A DNA stretch of 15,761 nt, taken from Thermomicrobiaceae bacterium. GTDB lineage: Bacteria > Chloroflexota > Chloroflexia > Thermomicrobiales > Thermomicrobiaceae. Position numbers and translations under genes: made by a program. How positions within the stretch are numbered: the first letter of the stretch is position 1; every line of letters starts with the position of its first letter. The stretch lies in the NCBI GenBank assembly GCA_007123655.1, contig SKKR01000559.1:1-15761 (forward strand). The letters are read 5' to 3'. Below the pieces are notes generated by a model that did not search any database, was not told the DNA's origin, and was given only the letters and a program-made list of their open reading frames with translations. Shown here in pieces: positions 7,738 to 14,613 of the stretch.

Positions 7738-7809
7738 CCGCACGGCTCCACGCGGCCGTTATGTCGTGCGGATAAGTGGTCCTGACGGGACGTTTACCGC
7801 GTCCGTTCA
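7738..7809 (+). other. Hairpins downstream of the luciferase-like gene
   Basis: The 211-base gap before the small HTH gene holds CCGCACG (7738-7744) with its complement CGTGCGG (7765-7771), a seven-pair stem with a 20-base loop, and then an 11-base arm pair, CTGACGGGACG/CGTCCGTTCAG (7782-7809, nine of eleven matching). Neither has a downstream U run. They may separate the two transcription units, but termination is not demonstrated. Confidence 0.3.
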
Positions 7810-7820
7810 GGAATCATCGG

Positions 7821-7878
7821 TCAATTTCCAGATTGAAACATTTGATCTATTGCCACCCTGTCACAATGGTGCTACACT
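7821..7878 (+). promoter_or_regulatory. Promoter of the small HTH gene, with upstream inverted repeat
   Basis: TTGCCA (7850-7855), exactly 17 bases, TACACT (7873-7878): the best sigma-70-like promoter in the window, with a start predicted near 7885. Immediately upstream is an AT-rich stretch containing TCAATTTCCAGATTGA (7821-7836), a 16-base inverted repeat with five-base arms, which could be an operator or act as an UP-like element. Confidence 0.55.
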
Positions 7879-7915
7879 GGTTCGTACGTACACAGAATGC
7901 ACGAGGGGGGTGCAG

Positions 7916-8131
7916 ATGCGAGAGGTAGGGCGTCAGGAGTACACGATCGCCGAAGTAGCGCGACTGACGGATTATCATCCGGAAACGGTTCGTTACTGGG
8001 TTCGTGTCGGGGAACTGCCAGGAACGCAGGACCAGCGCCGCGGGGATTGGGTCGTTGATTCGGACGATTTGCTGTCGTTTCTCAGAGTCAATGGTGAAGC
8101 GGTGCCGGAACGGATGGATGGTTCACGTTAA
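7916..8131 (+). CDS. MerR/excisionase-like small DNA-binding protein
   Basis: The 71-residue product is a lone winged-helix domain: YTIAEVARLTDYHPETVRYW at about residues 9-28 is the helix-turn-helix, where the VRYW ending is typical of MerR and excisionase proteins, and the wing is DWVVDSDDLLSFL at about 44-56. No effector or dimerisation domain follows, so it resembles excisionase-type architectural binders or free-standing HTH_17 proteins. ATG 7916 has a strong GAGGGGGG run upstream; earlier starts would lie in the promoter region. With a good promoter and a strong terminator it forms its own transcription unit. No integrase or phage gene is near, so an excision role is not supported here. 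Confidence 0.82.
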   Translation: MREVGRQEYTIAEVARLTDYHPETVRYWVRVGELPGTQDQRRGDWVVDSDDLLSFLRVNGEAVPERMDGSR

Positions 8132-8169
8132 CTGGTATACAACGTACTGATTCCTTTCTCCTCCCAGGG

Positions 8170-8218
8170 AAGCGGCGCCACCAATGGCCGCTCGAAAATT
8201 GTGGCGCCGCTTTCTTGT
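8170..8218 (+). terminator. Intrinsic terminator of the small HTH gene
   Basis: Twelve-base perfect arms AAGCGGCGCCAC (8170-8181) and GTGGCGCCGCTT (8201-8212) enclose a 19-base loop and run into TTTCTTGT. It begins 39 bases after the stop codon. On the opposite strand, where RodA ends at 8235, the hairpin is present but no U run follows, so it is a terminator mainly for the plus strand. Confidence 0.75.
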
Positions 8219-8234
8219 GCCCGCTTCGCCCCGG

Positions 8235-9386
8235 TCAATCCCGCTGAAACGCCAGCCGCTGGTGGTGGATGCGAATACTCTGCAGCAGCCCGATCGCGGC
8301 GAGCATTGTCCAGAGTGACGATCCACCCAGGCTCACGAACGGGAGCGGAATCCCGGTCACCGGCATGATTCCGACGTTCATCCCTATGTTGACGAACGCC
8401 TGGAAGAACACCATCGCGGCAATGCCCACCGCAAGCATCTGGCCAAACGGGTCCTGGGTCGACTGGGCCACGTGCATCACCCGCCAGAGAAGCAGTCCCA
8501 GGACGACGAACAGTGCGATCGCCCCGATGAACCCGAACATCCCCATGGAGTGCGCGAAGATGAAGTCCGTCGTCCGGACTCGCAGCAGATCCATCTGGCT
8601 CTGGGTGCCGCCGGTCAGGCCATGCCCGAGTAGGCCACCGGAACCGATCGAGATCTGCGCCTGAATGATGTTGTACCCCGCGCCAAGCATGTCGCGCTCC
8701 GGGTAGAACGAGATCATTAGACGTTCCCGCATGTAGTCCTGCAACAGAAAATACCAGGCCAGGAACGACGCTGGCACTGCCAGCAGAATCGTCCCGATCA
8801 CATAGATCAGCCGTGTTTTGGCGATGAGCATCATCGTCAGCCAGATGAATGCGAACACCCCGGTCGTCCCCAGGTCTGGCTGGAGGTAGACCAGTGACGC
8901 TGGAATCAGGACAATCACACCGCTCAGGATGAAGTTATACAGGCGGTCCATTTCGTGCCGGCGGTCTGCAATGAAGACCGCCAGTGCAACGATGACGCCG
9001 AGCTTGGCGATCTCTGATGGCTGGATGGTGATCGGCCCGAACAGCAGCCAGCGCGTCGACCCGCCAATTGTGGTCCCGGCAAATGTCAGCGACGTGAGCA
9101 GGAGCAGGCAAGAGATGTAGAAGACCCAGCAGAACGTCTTGACGTAGCGGTAATCCAGCAGGGTCATCCCAATGAAGATCGGGATTCCGACGAACGCGTA
9201 GAAGAGCTGACGAAATGCCGGGTGGGTCGTCGTAATCGCTCCACCACCGGCCGCGCTCCAGATCGTGACTAGCCCAAAGCCGATCAGCACGAGCATGCAC
9301 ACGATCATGTAGAAATCGAGGTTCGCCCAGTTAGTGGTCCCGCGGATTTCACTCCGCCTGGTGAGCGAAGACGCCAGCGTGCTCAT
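8235..9386 (-). CDS. rodA: Rod-shape SEDS glycosyltransferase RodA
   Basis: RodA polymerises lipid II into peptidoglycan strands with a class B PBP during wall elongation. The 383-residue product has the ten-helix SEDS pattern. Recognisable motifs are FGPITIQPSEIAKL (about residue 120), QPDLGTT, PERDMLGAGYNIIQAQISIG, GGTQSQ and the C-terminal PFVSLGGSS. The Asp in the TDFIF motif, D274, thought to be catalytic, is present. However the His before it is Thr272 (RTTDFIF) and the usual Glu-Glu eight and nine residues after D274 is Gly282-Met283 (AHSMGMFGFIG). This is unusual for RodA, FtsW or SpoVE. GAGGG lies five bases before ATG 9386. It follows the HD gene by seven bases, so they are probably co-transcribed. 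Confidence 0.93.
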   Translation of the reverse strand: MSTLASSLTRRSEIRGTTNWANLDFYMIVCMLVLIGFGLVTIWSAAGGGAITTTHPAFRQLFYAFVGIPIFIGMTLLDYRYVKTFCWVFYISCLLLLTSLTFAGTTIGGSTRWLLFGPITIQPSEIAKLGVIVALAVFIADRRHEMDRLYNFILSGVIVLIPASLVYLQPDLGTTGVFAFIWLTMMLIAKTRLIYVIGTILLAVPASFLAWYFLLQDYMRERLMISFYPERDMLGAGYNIIQAQISIGSGGLLGHGLTGGTQSQMDLLRVRTTDFIFAHSMGMFGFIGAIALFVVLGLLLWRVMHVAQSTQDPFGQMLAVGIAAMVFFQAFVNIGMNVGIMPVTGIPLPFVSLGGSSLWTMLAAIGLLQSIRIHHQRLAFQRD

Positions 9387-9393
9387 CAGTCCC

Positions 9394-10164
9394 TCACAGG
9401 AGTGCTACGCCGTTGATATCGATGTGAAAGTCGCACCCCAGAAACTCTGCCGCTCGCCGGCACATCAGCATACGCGGCAGAAAGATCTCGAAGTAGTGCA
9501 TCACTTGCGAGATCTCGGTGTCGATCGTCAGCTCAAGCGTGATCGTCTTCTCGTCCGGGTCTACCCGGAGAAAGGACGACTCCGACGCGTAGTTTACCCG
9601 ATCATGCTGATCGAACATGCTCTGGTCGATATTCCGGACGCGGCTGCGGTGGACGTCGGACTTGTCCGCAAGGATCAACGCGGCGGAAACCGGATGCACT
9701 GCCTCGCCCAGTCTTTGCGAGTCGTCCCCGTGACTGCCGATGGCCGCCATGACGATCCCGATGTCCTCAGGTGGCAGCTCGAATCGGTTGAGGATGTCCC
9801 GCGCCAGCATTGCACCGGTCAGACTGTGATCGTACCGGCTGACCACGTTGCCAATATCGTGCAGGTACCCGGCGATCGCGGCCAGCTCCTGCATATGCGC
9901 ATCGTAACTCAGCCTTCTAAGCACATTGCGGGCGATCCGGGACACCAGCCGGCTGTGCCGGGTTCCGTGCTCGGTGAACCCCAGCACACCAAGGTTCGTG
10001 TTGGCGATTGTGATAAAGGTTGTGACTTCGCTGTCCGATTCCAGATCGGAGACGGTGATCGAGAGTTGCTTCTTACTTGGAACCGCCGAGTCCTCCGGAT
10101 GCTTCGGACGTTCCTCGTCGATTCCCCCGACAAGGCGCCCGACATTTCGCTCTGTCTCGGCCAT
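9394..10164 (-). CDS. HD-domain metal-dependent phosphohydrolase
   Basis: The 256-residue protein has the HD metal-site order: H70 in GTRHSRLV, H102-D103 in GYLHDIGN, H113 in YDHSLTG, and a later Asp in ILADKSDVHRSRVR. Such enzymes cleave phosphate esters or cyclic nucleotides, but the substrate cannot be named. The C-terminal 70 residues are an uncharacterised alpha/beta part (ITLELTIDTE, ISQVMHYFEIF). It has no signal peptide or membrane helix. ATG 10164 is favoured because GAGGAG lies eight bases upstream, whereas GTG 10173 overlaps the ribosome site. RodA starts seven bases after the stop and the FAD oxidase ends 54 bases upstream, so it lies inside a probable three-gene transcript. Confidence 0.85.
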   Translation of the reverse strand: MAETERNVGRLVGGIDEERPKHPEDSAVPSKKQLSITVSDLESDSEVTTFITIANTNLGVLGFTEHGTRHSRLVSRIARNVLRRLSYDAHMQELAAIAGYLHDIGNVVSRYDHSLTGAMLARDILNRFELPPEDIGIVMAAIGSHGDDSQRLGEAVHPVSAALILADKSDVHRSRVRNIDQSMFDQHDRVNYASESSFLRVDPDEKTITLELTIDTEISQVMHYFEIFLPRMLMCRRAAEFLGCDFHIDINGVALL

Positions 10165-10218
10165 GTCGCTCACTCCTCAGCATCAACTCGCGACTCGCAA
10201 GTATATCCAACCTGGCCG

Positions 10219-11358
10219 TCACTCCGCCGCGACGGCATTCGGGGAGTGAAACCGCTGGACTCCGAGCGCGTCCACCGGGACCGACGGCTCGCCAGTCGTG
10301 ACGAACTCCCGCATGATGACGCCGACCTGCGGGGCGAGCGCGAATCCGTGCCCGGAAAATCCACAGGCCACCAGAAACCCTGCGGGTTCCGGAACCGGCC
10401 CCAGGACCGGCACACCGTCCACCGCGACTGCTTCCAGCCCGGTCCATGCCCGGAGCAGCCTGGCCTGGCGCAATAGCGGATAGATCGCCGAGGAATGCGC
10501 CGCGCTTCCGGCGACGCTGGCGAACCGCACACGCCCGAACCGGCGCTCCTGGTGAACCGTTCCCGGCCAGCCACCGCCGATAAGATAGCTGCCCGTCGGG
10601 ATCTGCTTGAGACTGACCCGCTTGCTGACACAGCCGAGCACCTGTTTCAGCTTCGGTGGCATCTGCTCGGTCAACAGCATCTGGAGCGCGACGGTTTCGA
10701 TCGGCAGTTCCACGCCCACCATCCGGGCTAGCCCGGCACCCCAGGCGCCGACGGCGTTGATGACCCAGTCGCAGGAAATCTCGCCACTGCTCGTCTTCAC
10801 GCCGGTCACCCGGCCGGAAGCTACCGTGACGTCGGTCACGCGGGTGAAGGGGTAGAGCGTCGCACCATGGCGCTGTGCCGCCCGGACATACGCTTTCGCG
10901 ACCCACGGCGGCATCGCATGACCGTCTGTCCGGCAGTAGGAGCCGGCGATCACATGCGGGGCGACTCCGGGCACGAGCTTACGCAGATCGTCTCCATAAA
11001 CCATCTCGATCGCGAGCCCGGCGTCCCGCTCGCGCTGTACCCTCGCCTCGACGGCCGGGAGGTCTTCCTCGAACTCCACCAGATTGACATGGCCATCCTG
11101 CAGATAGTGCAGATCCGCACCGAGTTCAGCCTGCAGTTCCGGCCAGCGCTGGATCGCCCTGATTGCGATCGGTAGTTCCCGTGGGTCGCGACCCTGCTGG
11201 CGAACGCCGCCGGCGCTGGCTCCGGACGCGACCGACCCCACCTCTCCAGCTTCGACGATCGCCGTGCGCACGCCGGCCCGGCTCAGTTCGTAGGCGGACG
11301 CTGCCCCGGTAACCCCGGCCCCGATGACGACGACCTCGACTCCTGGCAACCGGCTCAT
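10219..11358 (-). CDS. FAD-dependent amine/amino-acid oxidase (DAO family)
   Basis: This 379-residue flavoprotein belongs to the D-amino-acid oxidase fold, which includes sarcosine, glycine and dimethylglycine oxidases. The FAD-binding GxGxxG is at residues 13-18 (VIGAGVTGAASAYEL). SGASAGGVRQQG is the second conserved loop and GFSGHGFALAPQVGVIM the C-terminal FAD motif. TDGHAMPPWVAKAYVRAA is typical of the sarcosine-oxidase-beta-like branch. The substrate is unknown. ATG 11358 is chosen over the upstream ATG 11451, since the former starts at the Rossmann strand and has GGGAGGGG nine bases upstream. It is divergent from a RidA-family gene, with 176 bases between starts. Confidence 0.9.
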   Translation of the reverse strand: MSRLPGVEVVVIGAGVTGAASAYELSRAGVRTAIVEAGEVGSVASGASAGGVRQQGRDPRELPIAIRAIQRWPELQAELGADLHYLQDGHVNLVEFEEDLPAVEARVQRERDAGLAIEMVYGDDLRKLVPGVAPHVIAGSYCRTDGHAMPPWVAKAYVRAAQRHGATLYPFTRVTDVTVASGRVTGVKTSSGEISCDWVINAVGAWGAGLARMVGVELPIETVALQMLLTEQMPPKLKQVLGCVSKRVSLKQIPTGSYLIGGGWPGTVHQERRFGRVRFASVAGSAAHSSAIYPLLRQARLLRAWTGLEAVAVDGVPVLGPVPEPAGFLVACGFSGHGFALAPQVGVIMREFVTTGEPSVPVDALGVQRFHSPNAVAAE

Positions 11359-11393
11359 CCTGAATGGCCCCTCCCCTGTATGGCTCTTCTCCG

Positions 11394-11455
11394 AGTATGG
11401 ATGCTCGCCTTGACACAGACAAGCGGGGAAACTGGACAGGGCGCAGATCAATCTG
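11394..11455 (-). promoter_or_regulatory. Candidate promoter of the FAD oxidase and inverted repeat
   Basis: On the minus strand TTGTCT, 17 bases, CATACT (plus-strand 11417-11422 and 11394-11399) is a fair sigma-70-like promoter for the oxidase. Further into the gap, CAGAT-CA-ATCTG (11444-11455) is a short inverted repeat lying between the two divergent genes, where a shared regulator could bind. The RidA side has TTGACA at 11410-11415 but no good partner -10. Confidence 0.3.
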
Positions 11456-11534
11456 TGCCGCCGGTTCGCAACGGCATCTGCGAGAATGGAACGGAAAACA
11501 ACGGCACGGCGGATTCACGAAAGGAGCGAATGAT

Positions 11535-11981
11535 ATGGATCCCGAACAGAAAGTGAAGGAACTCGGGCTGGAACTTCCGGATGTGCAGATCGGAGACCGC
11601 CCGCTCATCCCGTGGGTCCGTTCCGGAAACCTGCTCTACCTCTCCGGAAAGACGCCAGGCAGCGGTAAGCAGGGTCAGGTCGGAAAAGACCTCTCAACCG
11701 AAGAGGGATATCAGGCCGCCAGAGACTGTGCGATCGGTCAACTCGCTGTCGCCAAGGCAGCGCTGGGAGATTTGAACAAAGTCAAACGGGTCGTCAAGGT
11801 TTTGGGCATGGTAAACGCGGTGCCAGAATTCACCGAGCAACCCCAGGTCATCAACGGCTTCTCGGATCTGTTGGTGGAGGTTTTTGGTGAGAACGGCCGG
11901 CACGCGCGATCCGCCGTGGGAATGGGCAGCTTGCCGGGGAACGCGTCAGTTGAAGTCGAAGTGATCTTCGAGGTCGAATAG
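11535..11981 (+). CDS. RidA-family (YjgF/UK114) enamine/imine deaminase
   Basis: RidA proteins hydrolyse reactive 2-aminoacrylate and other imines. The 148-residue length and sequence match the branch beginning MDPEQKVKELGLELP and containing GNLLYLSGKTPG, GYQAARDCAIGQL, GDLNKVKRVVKVLGMVN and, near the end, HARSAVGMGSLPGNASVEVE, where the Arg of ARS is the family's active-site arginine and the Glu of VEVE is the conserved partner. Which imine it acts on is not shown. ATG 11535 is the natural start, with AGGAG upstream; earlier ATGs in the frame lack homologous sequence. It diverges from the FAD oxidase, which suggests imine-scavenging. Confidence 0.9.
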   Translation: MDPEQKVKELGLELPDVQIGDRPLIPWVRSGNLLYLSGKTPGSGKQGQVGKDLSTEEGYQAARDCAIGQLAVAKAALGDLNKVKRVVKVLGMVNAVPEFTEQPQVINGFSDLLVEVFGENGRHARSAVGMGSLPGNASVEVEVIFEVE

Positions 11982-12036
11982 CACGGACGCCTCCAGCGGA
12001 ACACGTTTCCGGAACCTGGCAGGCACCTTGCGTCCA

Positions 12037-12072
12037 CTCCCGGGAGGTACGACTTACATCAACTCCCGGGAG
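12037..12072. repeat. Repeated palindrome CTCCCGGGAG at the ribosome site
   Basis: CTCCCGGGAG, a 10-base perfect palindrome, occurs at 12037-12046 and again at 12063-12072, a 26-base period, each with the flanking form ACTCCCGGGAGG. The second copy overlaps the GGGAGGG ribosome site of the 94-residue gene. In RNA the first CTCCC can pair with the second GGGAG, hiding the ribosome site, or each can fold on itself. This could be a translational switch or a DNA-binding site. Confidence 0.5.
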
Positions 12073-12078
12073 GGTCTT

Positions 12079-12363
12079 ATGTCCGAAAGGAAGAAACACC
12101 AGAACCAGCGGCCGGAAGTAGATACGGACGAAGGGGATCGCGCAAGCCATTCCGGCGACCTGGTCGACTACGATCCGGAGAAGGCCCAGGACATGATTGA
12201 CGTCGAAGAAGCCGCCGAGGACGCCAGCCAGGCGAGCCCGCCGAATCCCGATGATCCGCAACATCCCAAGCAGGGCGTACCGCCTGGGCAGGAGAACGTT
12301 CCGAAAGGCTTCACCTCTGGCCGCGGGATGCAGGGAGGATCCGCCAACCGTCGCAAGCGCTAG
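12079..12363 (+). CDS. Hypothetical small, disordered, highly charged protein
   Basis: I do not recognise this family. The 94-residue product is rich in Glu, Asp, Lys, Gln, Pro and Gly, with no hydrophobic core, Cys, signal peptide or membrane helix: acidic central region (VDYDPEKAQD, EEAAEDAS), then a Pro-rich stretch (ASPPNPDDPQHPKQGVPPGQ) and a basic Gly-rich tail ending RRKR. It looks intrinsically disordered. ATG 12079 has GGGAGGG five bases upstream, and the longer TTG-initiated frame (12028) has no site. The strong ribosome site supports real expression. A stress- or DNA-associated role is conceivable from composition only. Confidence 0.6.
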   Translation: MSERKKHQNQRPEVDTDEGDRASHSGDLVDYDPEKAQDMIDVEEAAEDASQASPPNPDDPQHPKQGVPPGQENVPKGFTSGRGMQGGSANRRKR

Positions 12364-12668
12364 GACGTTGCTTTTGCGCAAGGAACGTGTGGAATGGGGC
12401 GCCTCAATGGATGTCCTCATTCCCGATTGCGCTATCGTTCCCGCCAGGTGTGCTCCTGCACACTGACGATGCCGCGGGACGGGTGGAAATCGGCACGGAA
12501 GTGATCCTGCGGGTCAGGTGCCAGCAGGCACTACGGCAACCCCGCATCAACTCCTCAACCTCGCTTTACCAGGCGCATACTAGCTATTAGAATAGTAGCC
12601 ACTCAGCTGGATTCTGGTGGGGTCCGATCGCCGTCGTGGCGTTCGGCAACGAGCAGTGGGAGGATTCG
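12364..12668. other. 305-base gap with promoter and a small hairpin
   Basis: No gene is supported here; the short reading frames lack ribosome sites and recognisable domains, and no tRNA-like fold was seen. It holds a small hairpin, GTGTGC-TCCT-GCACAC (12448-12463), and the promoter of the next gene, followed by a leader of about 69 bases. Confidence 0.5.
12565..12593 (+). promoter_or_regulatory. Promoter of the MDMPI-VOC pair
   Basis: TTTACC (12565-12570), 17 bases, TAGAAT (12588-12593), with a start predicted near 12600. The region around the -10, CTATTAGAATAG, has five-base arms (CTATT/AATAG) separated by AG, a possible repressor site. Confidence 0.5.
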
Positions 12669-13511
12669 ATGGTTGAGACAACTCGGGCCGCCGACTGGAA
12701 TGTCATGGACTTCAATAACCGCGACCGCCTGCTGGCCGCGATCAGGGACGAAGCCGACGAGTTCTTCACGATAGCCGGCAAACCGGAGAATTGGGAAGCA
12801 CCAACTGCTTCCGGTCACTGGCAGGTTCGCGACATCGTCGCCCACATTACGGACGTGACCGAAGGCTATCTCGAAGGCTTCGAAATGGCCCGCACCGGCC
12901 AGGATCCGCCCGCCCCACCGGGACTGGCCGCGATGGCGGATCTGGCGGATCGCAATGCCCTGGCACTTCGCGATCACTCGCAGCAGGACCTGCTCAATCG
13001 GCTCGAAGGTGGCTTCCGGAAACTGATGTCAATCTTCGAGGGCCTGGGGGCTGACGACTGGATGGGTCTCCTGGTTCATCACAAGTATCTCGGCCCCGTG
13101 CCCTCCTTCATCTTCCCGACCTTCCAGCTTGTCGACTACGGTGTCCATAACTGGGACATCCGGGAGGGGCTGGGGATGCCGAACGGAATTCCCGGACCGG
13201 TGGGCGATTTCCTGGCGCCCGCCATGTTCAGCGTCTGGCAGGGCACGCTCGATGCGCAGAGACTCGGCGGCCAGGAAATCCGAATCGGGATCCGGGTAAC
13301 AGGTCGGAATCCCGGGCTCTACAAGGTGACGGCGAACCCCGAGGGTTTGACCTACGAGCCGGCCGACGAGAGCAACCTGGACGCGCCCGCCGTCATCGAG
13401 TTCGACCCTGGCAGTCTGGTGCTTACCGCGTATGATCGAATACACGGCGGGACGGCCTATGGGGATCGCGAGATGATCGACCGTTTCCGGACAGCGTTTT
13501 TCTCGATTTAG
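12669..13511 (+). CDS. DinB/mycothiol-dependent maleylpyruvate-isomerase-fold protein
   Basis: The 280-residue protein has the N-terminal DinB-like four-helix domain of the MDMPI family, with WEAPTASGHWQVRDIVAH at about residues 42-59 and VDYGVHNWDIREG at about 155-165. H59, D156 and H160 sit where the family's His, Glu and His metal ligands normally lie, with Asp in the middle position. A C-terminal alpha/beta part (about 190-275) resembles the SCP2-like tail of related proteins (LTYEPADE, VIEFDPGSLVLTAYDRIHGG). The name reflects fold, not activity; mycothiol use is not proven and is uncertain outside actinobacteria. GGGAGG precedes ATG 12669. The VOC gene starts 21 bases after the stop. Confidence 0.85.
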   Translation: MVETTRAADWNVMDFNNRDRLLAAIRDEADEFFTIAGKPENWEAPTASGHWQVRDIVAHITDVTEGYLEGFEMARTGQDPPAPPGLAAMADLADRNALALRDHSQQDLLNRLEGGFRKLMSIFEGLGADDWMGLLVHHKYLGPVPSFIFPTFQLVDYGVHNWDIREGLGMPNGIPGPVGDFLAPAMFSVWQGTLDAQRLGGQEIRIGIRVTGRNPGLYKVTANPEGLTYEPADESNLDAPAVIEFDPGSLVLTAYDRIHGGTAYGDREMIDRFRTAFFSI

Positions 13512-13532
13512 ACAGGGAAGGCCGCGTTCTCT

Positions 13533-14078
13533 ATGCAATTTCCGACGACAGGAGTGCACCACATTACCCTGATCGGCTCCAACCGCGAAGACACGATCAG
13601 CTTCTACGAAGGTGTGCTCGGGATGCCGTTCGTCTTCGAGCAGCCGAACCTGGACGTTCCGGAAGAATCCCATCTCTACTTCGATCCCGGCGACGGCCGC
13701 CTGATCACCTTCTTCGTACGATCCGACCGGGTGAACGACCCGGATCCCACGCCGGAGGTGATCGGGAACGTTCACCACATCGCCTACTCGGTTTCGAAGG
13801 AGACGTACGACCGGGCGGCCAAGGGTCTCGAAGACGCCGGATATCCCAATACCGGGCCGATCGATCGTGGATTCATGGATTCCCTGTATTTCCGGGATCC
13901 GAACGGGCACCTGATCGAACTGGCCTGCTACAAGGTCGATCCACCAGAGGGCCACAGCATCGTTGACGTGCTAAGGAGGGCGCACGAGCTGCGAGTTGCC
14001 CGGGGCGATAACGCTATCGAAGCGAAGCACATGCACGAGGCCGCCAACGCGCTGCGCGGGGAGCCGGCGGTTCAGTAG
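13533..14078 (+). CDS. VOC-family (glyoxalase/extradiol dioxygenase-like) protein
   Basis: The 181-residue product has two paired beta-alpha-beta-beta-beta modules. The metal-site residues are visible: H9/H10 in TTGVHHITL, H81/H82 in GNVHHIAYSV and E129 in GHLIELACY. Such proteins use a divalent metal for isomerisation, epimerisation or oxygen addition; the substrate is unknown. A C-terminal extension (about 135-181) carries DVLRRAHELRVARG and is not part of the fold. The ribosome site AGGGAAGG is rather far (about 12 bases) from ATG 13533, suggesting translational coupling to the upstream gene, which lies 21 bases away. It is convergent with the single cupin. Confidence 0.88.
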   Translation: MQFPTTGVHHITLIGSNREDTISFYEGVLGMPFVFEQPNLDVPEESHLYFDPGDGRLITFFVRSDRVNDPDPTPEVIGNVHHIAYSVSKETYDRAAKGLEDAGYPNTGPIDRGFMDSLYFRDPNGHLIELACYKVDPPEGHSIVDVLRRAHELRVARGDNAIEAKHMHEAANALRGEPAVQ

Positions 14079-14111
14079 GCGGAGGCCGGCGCGAGACCTC
14101 CGCCTCTTCTG
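14077..14111 (+). terminator. Probable terminator-like hairpin after the VOC gene
   Basis: AGGCGGAGG (14077-14085), an 11-base loop and CCTCCGCCT (14097-14105) form a nine-pair stem that starts inside the stop codon and is followed by CTTCTGC, a weak U run. It sits between converging genes and plausibly ends the MDMPI-VOC transcript. Confidence 0.5.
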
Positions 14112-14141
14112 CTTCACGCTGCAATTCTAAGAAGCGTGTTG

Positions 14142-14570
14142 CTAATCCGCTTCCGCGGAGACCGTCTCATCTGACAGAATCTTTGATCCGATCGGCATCA
14201 ACACGGATTCAAACTCGCTGACAACTTTTGCGCCATCAAAGATGCCGACGGCCCGGAGCGTGTCCTCGCCGACGTTCCGGAAGCCGTGCCATACATCCTT
14301 CGGGATCCACACCAGACCTCCGGCGGAGAACACGCTGCTTTCGTCTCCGACCGTTACCTCACTCGTGCCCTCGAGTAAGATGAGAATCTCATCAACGTCG
14401 TGCGTGTGCATCTCCGCTACATCGCCCGGCTCCTGTTCGACGTAAATGACTCCAATAGACTCGGTTTCTGGAATCCCCGCCAGCGGCATGTTCAAGTTAA
14501 CCCGGTGGGAGGGCTTGTCCTCGACCCAGAATTGTTCCAGCTCCAGCTCTTTGAGTTGCATCGCGATCAT
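14142..14570 (-). CDS. Single-domain cupin
   Basis: The 142-residue cupin has an intact metal site: motif 1 with H55, H57 and E61 (EMHTHDVDEILILLEG) and motif 2 with H95 (WIPKDVWHGFRNVGED). Cupins of this type include dioxygenases, isomerases and sugar-binding regulators; no catalytic role can be given. The first 110 residues align without gaps to domain 1 of the upstream bicupin (MIAMQLKELELE versus MIALHLTEVELE), while the tail (FESVLMPIGSKILSDE) resembles the tail of domain 2. ATG 14570 has GAGAGGGAA upstream. It has its own promoter and shares an operator-like segment with the bicupin. Confidence 0.88.
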   Translation of the reverse strand: MIAMQLKELELEQFWVEDKPSHRVNLNMPLAGIPETESIGVIYVEQEPGDVAEMHTHDVDEILILLEGTSEVTVGDESSVFSAGGLVWIPKDVWHGFRNVGEDTLRAVGIFDGAKVVSEFESVLMPIGSKILSDETVSAEAD

Positions 14571-14613
14571 GACTTTCCCTCTCCGCGTCGTTCAGTCGAT
14601 AAACACTGGACCG

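Noticed and set aside
7916..8131. Small HTH protein as evidence of a prophage or integrative element
   Set aside because: No integrase, recombinase, direct-repeat attachment site or tRNA is seen nearby.
9334..10476. Long plus-strand frame (380 codons) opposite the HD and FAD genes
   Set aside because: It is a shadow of two genes with clear domain motifs, has no ribosome site and is rich in Arg, His and Pro with no recognisable domain.
11410..11438. Perfect TTGACA in the oxidase-RidA gap as a RidA promoter
   Set aside because: At 17 bases the partner is TGGACA, which matches the -10 consensus poorly; no better -10 lies at an accepted spacing.
12364..12668. Possible small gene or pseudogene in the 305-base gap
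   Set aside because: Short frames there lack ribosome sites and motifs; only a promoter and a minor hairpin are supported.
13029..13955. 308-codon minus-strand frame opposite the MDMPI and VOC genes
   Set aside because: It crosses two genes with strong motif support on the plus strand and shows no domain of its own.
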